DNA of 6,178 bases from Clostridiaceae bacterium (GTDB taxonomy: Bacteria > Bacillota > Clostridia > Oscillospirales > Acutalibacteraceae), in assembly GCA_016302625.1 (NCBI GenBank), contig JAEDNG010000054.1:1-6178 (forward strand). The letters run 5' to 3'. This document shows positions 5,965-6,178 of this stretch, one piece after another. Position numbers and translations under genes: made by a program. Position 1 is the first letter of the stretch. Every line of letters begins with the position of its first letter. Below the pieces are notes generated by a model. That model did no database searches. It was not told where the DNA came from and saw only the letters and a program-made list of their open reading frames with translations.

Positions 5965-6178
5965 ATGATTATAATGTCAGTTGACCTCGGAAAAGCGCGC
6001 ACAGGTATTGCCGTTTCGGACAGCGGCGAAAGCTTTGCCTTTCCGAAAACGGTAATTACAGAATATAACACCGAACGGCTTGTAGATAAAATCTCAGCGC
6101 TCGCGCACGAATACGGTGCGGAATTAATTGTTGTCGGATACCCGAAAAACATGGACGGAACAAGCGGCTTTCGTGCCG
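5965..6178 (+). CDS. ruvX: RuvX/YqgF-type Holliday junction resolvase homologue, N-terminal part
   Basis: 71 codons are visible before the right edge. The RNase H-like fold starts with MSVDLGKARTGIAVSD (4-19), with the first catalytic aspartate D7. It continues through an ELIVVGYPKNMDGTSG stretch (54-69); the VGxPxNMDGT motif is diagnostic of the YqgF/RuvX family. The remaining catalytic residues lie outside the window. Family members are described as putative Holliday junction resolvases and are also implicated in 16S rRNA 5'-end processing, so the true role may be in ribosome maturation. The ATG at 5965 is preferred over the one at 5974, because AGGA (5954-5957) lies 7 nt upstream of it. 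It is 18 bp downstream of the histidine phosphatase gene and probably co-transcribed with it. Confidence 0.9.
   Translation, partial: MIIMSVDLGKARTGIAVSDSGESFAFPKTVITEYNTERLVDKISALAHEYGAELIVVGYPKNMDGTSGFRA

Overview
This window looks like an ordinary chromosomal segment of a low-to-mid GC, Gram-positive anaerobe, most likely a member of the Clostridia and perhaps an Oscillospirales/Ruminococcaceae-type gut bacterium. The reasons are strong GGAG Shine-Dalgarno sites, A-rich coding strands, and clostridial-type versions of RadC, an RluA-family pseudouridine synthase and pyridoxamine kinase. A fermentative D-lactate dehydrogenase fits the same picture. The lineage is an inference from protein style; no rRNA or other marker is present.

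Layout. (1) Positions 1-467, minus strand: the N-terminal part of a RadC/JAB-domain protein that runs off the left edge. (2) Positions 468-576: a 109-bp divergent region whose two promoters appear to share one -10 region. (3) Positions 577-1554, plus strand: an RluA-family pseudouridine synthase, ending at a bidirectional terminator. (4) Positions 4104 down to 1590, minus strand: a tight three-gene operon coding for a PTS EIIC-like membrane permease, endonuclease III (nth) and a pyridoxamine/pyridoxal kinase. It has a good sigma-A promoter just upstream. (5) Positions 4231-5211, plus strand: D-lactate dehydrogenase (ldhA), divergent from the operon. (6) Positions 5284 to the right edge, plus strand: a histidine phosphatase followed 18 bp later by the start of ruvX, with its own extended -10 promoter.

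How the genes fit together. Three genes concern DNA repair or recombination (radC-like, nth, ruvX), but they lie in separate transcription units. One modifies RNA, one salvages vitamin B6, one makes D-lactate, and one is a phosphatase of unknown substrate. The most suggestive link is the co-transcription of a stand-alone EIIC-type permease with a pyridoxamine kinase. No PTS EIIA or EIIB partner is present, so the permease might import a compound that a separate kinase then traps by phosphorylation. This is a hypothesis only, since nth sits between the two genes.

No transposons, phage genes, CRISPR arrays, tRNA or rRNA genes or riboswitches were seen. All non-coding stretches are shorter than 130 bp. 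I did not find a convincing undescribed system; the leads are modest and listed as such.
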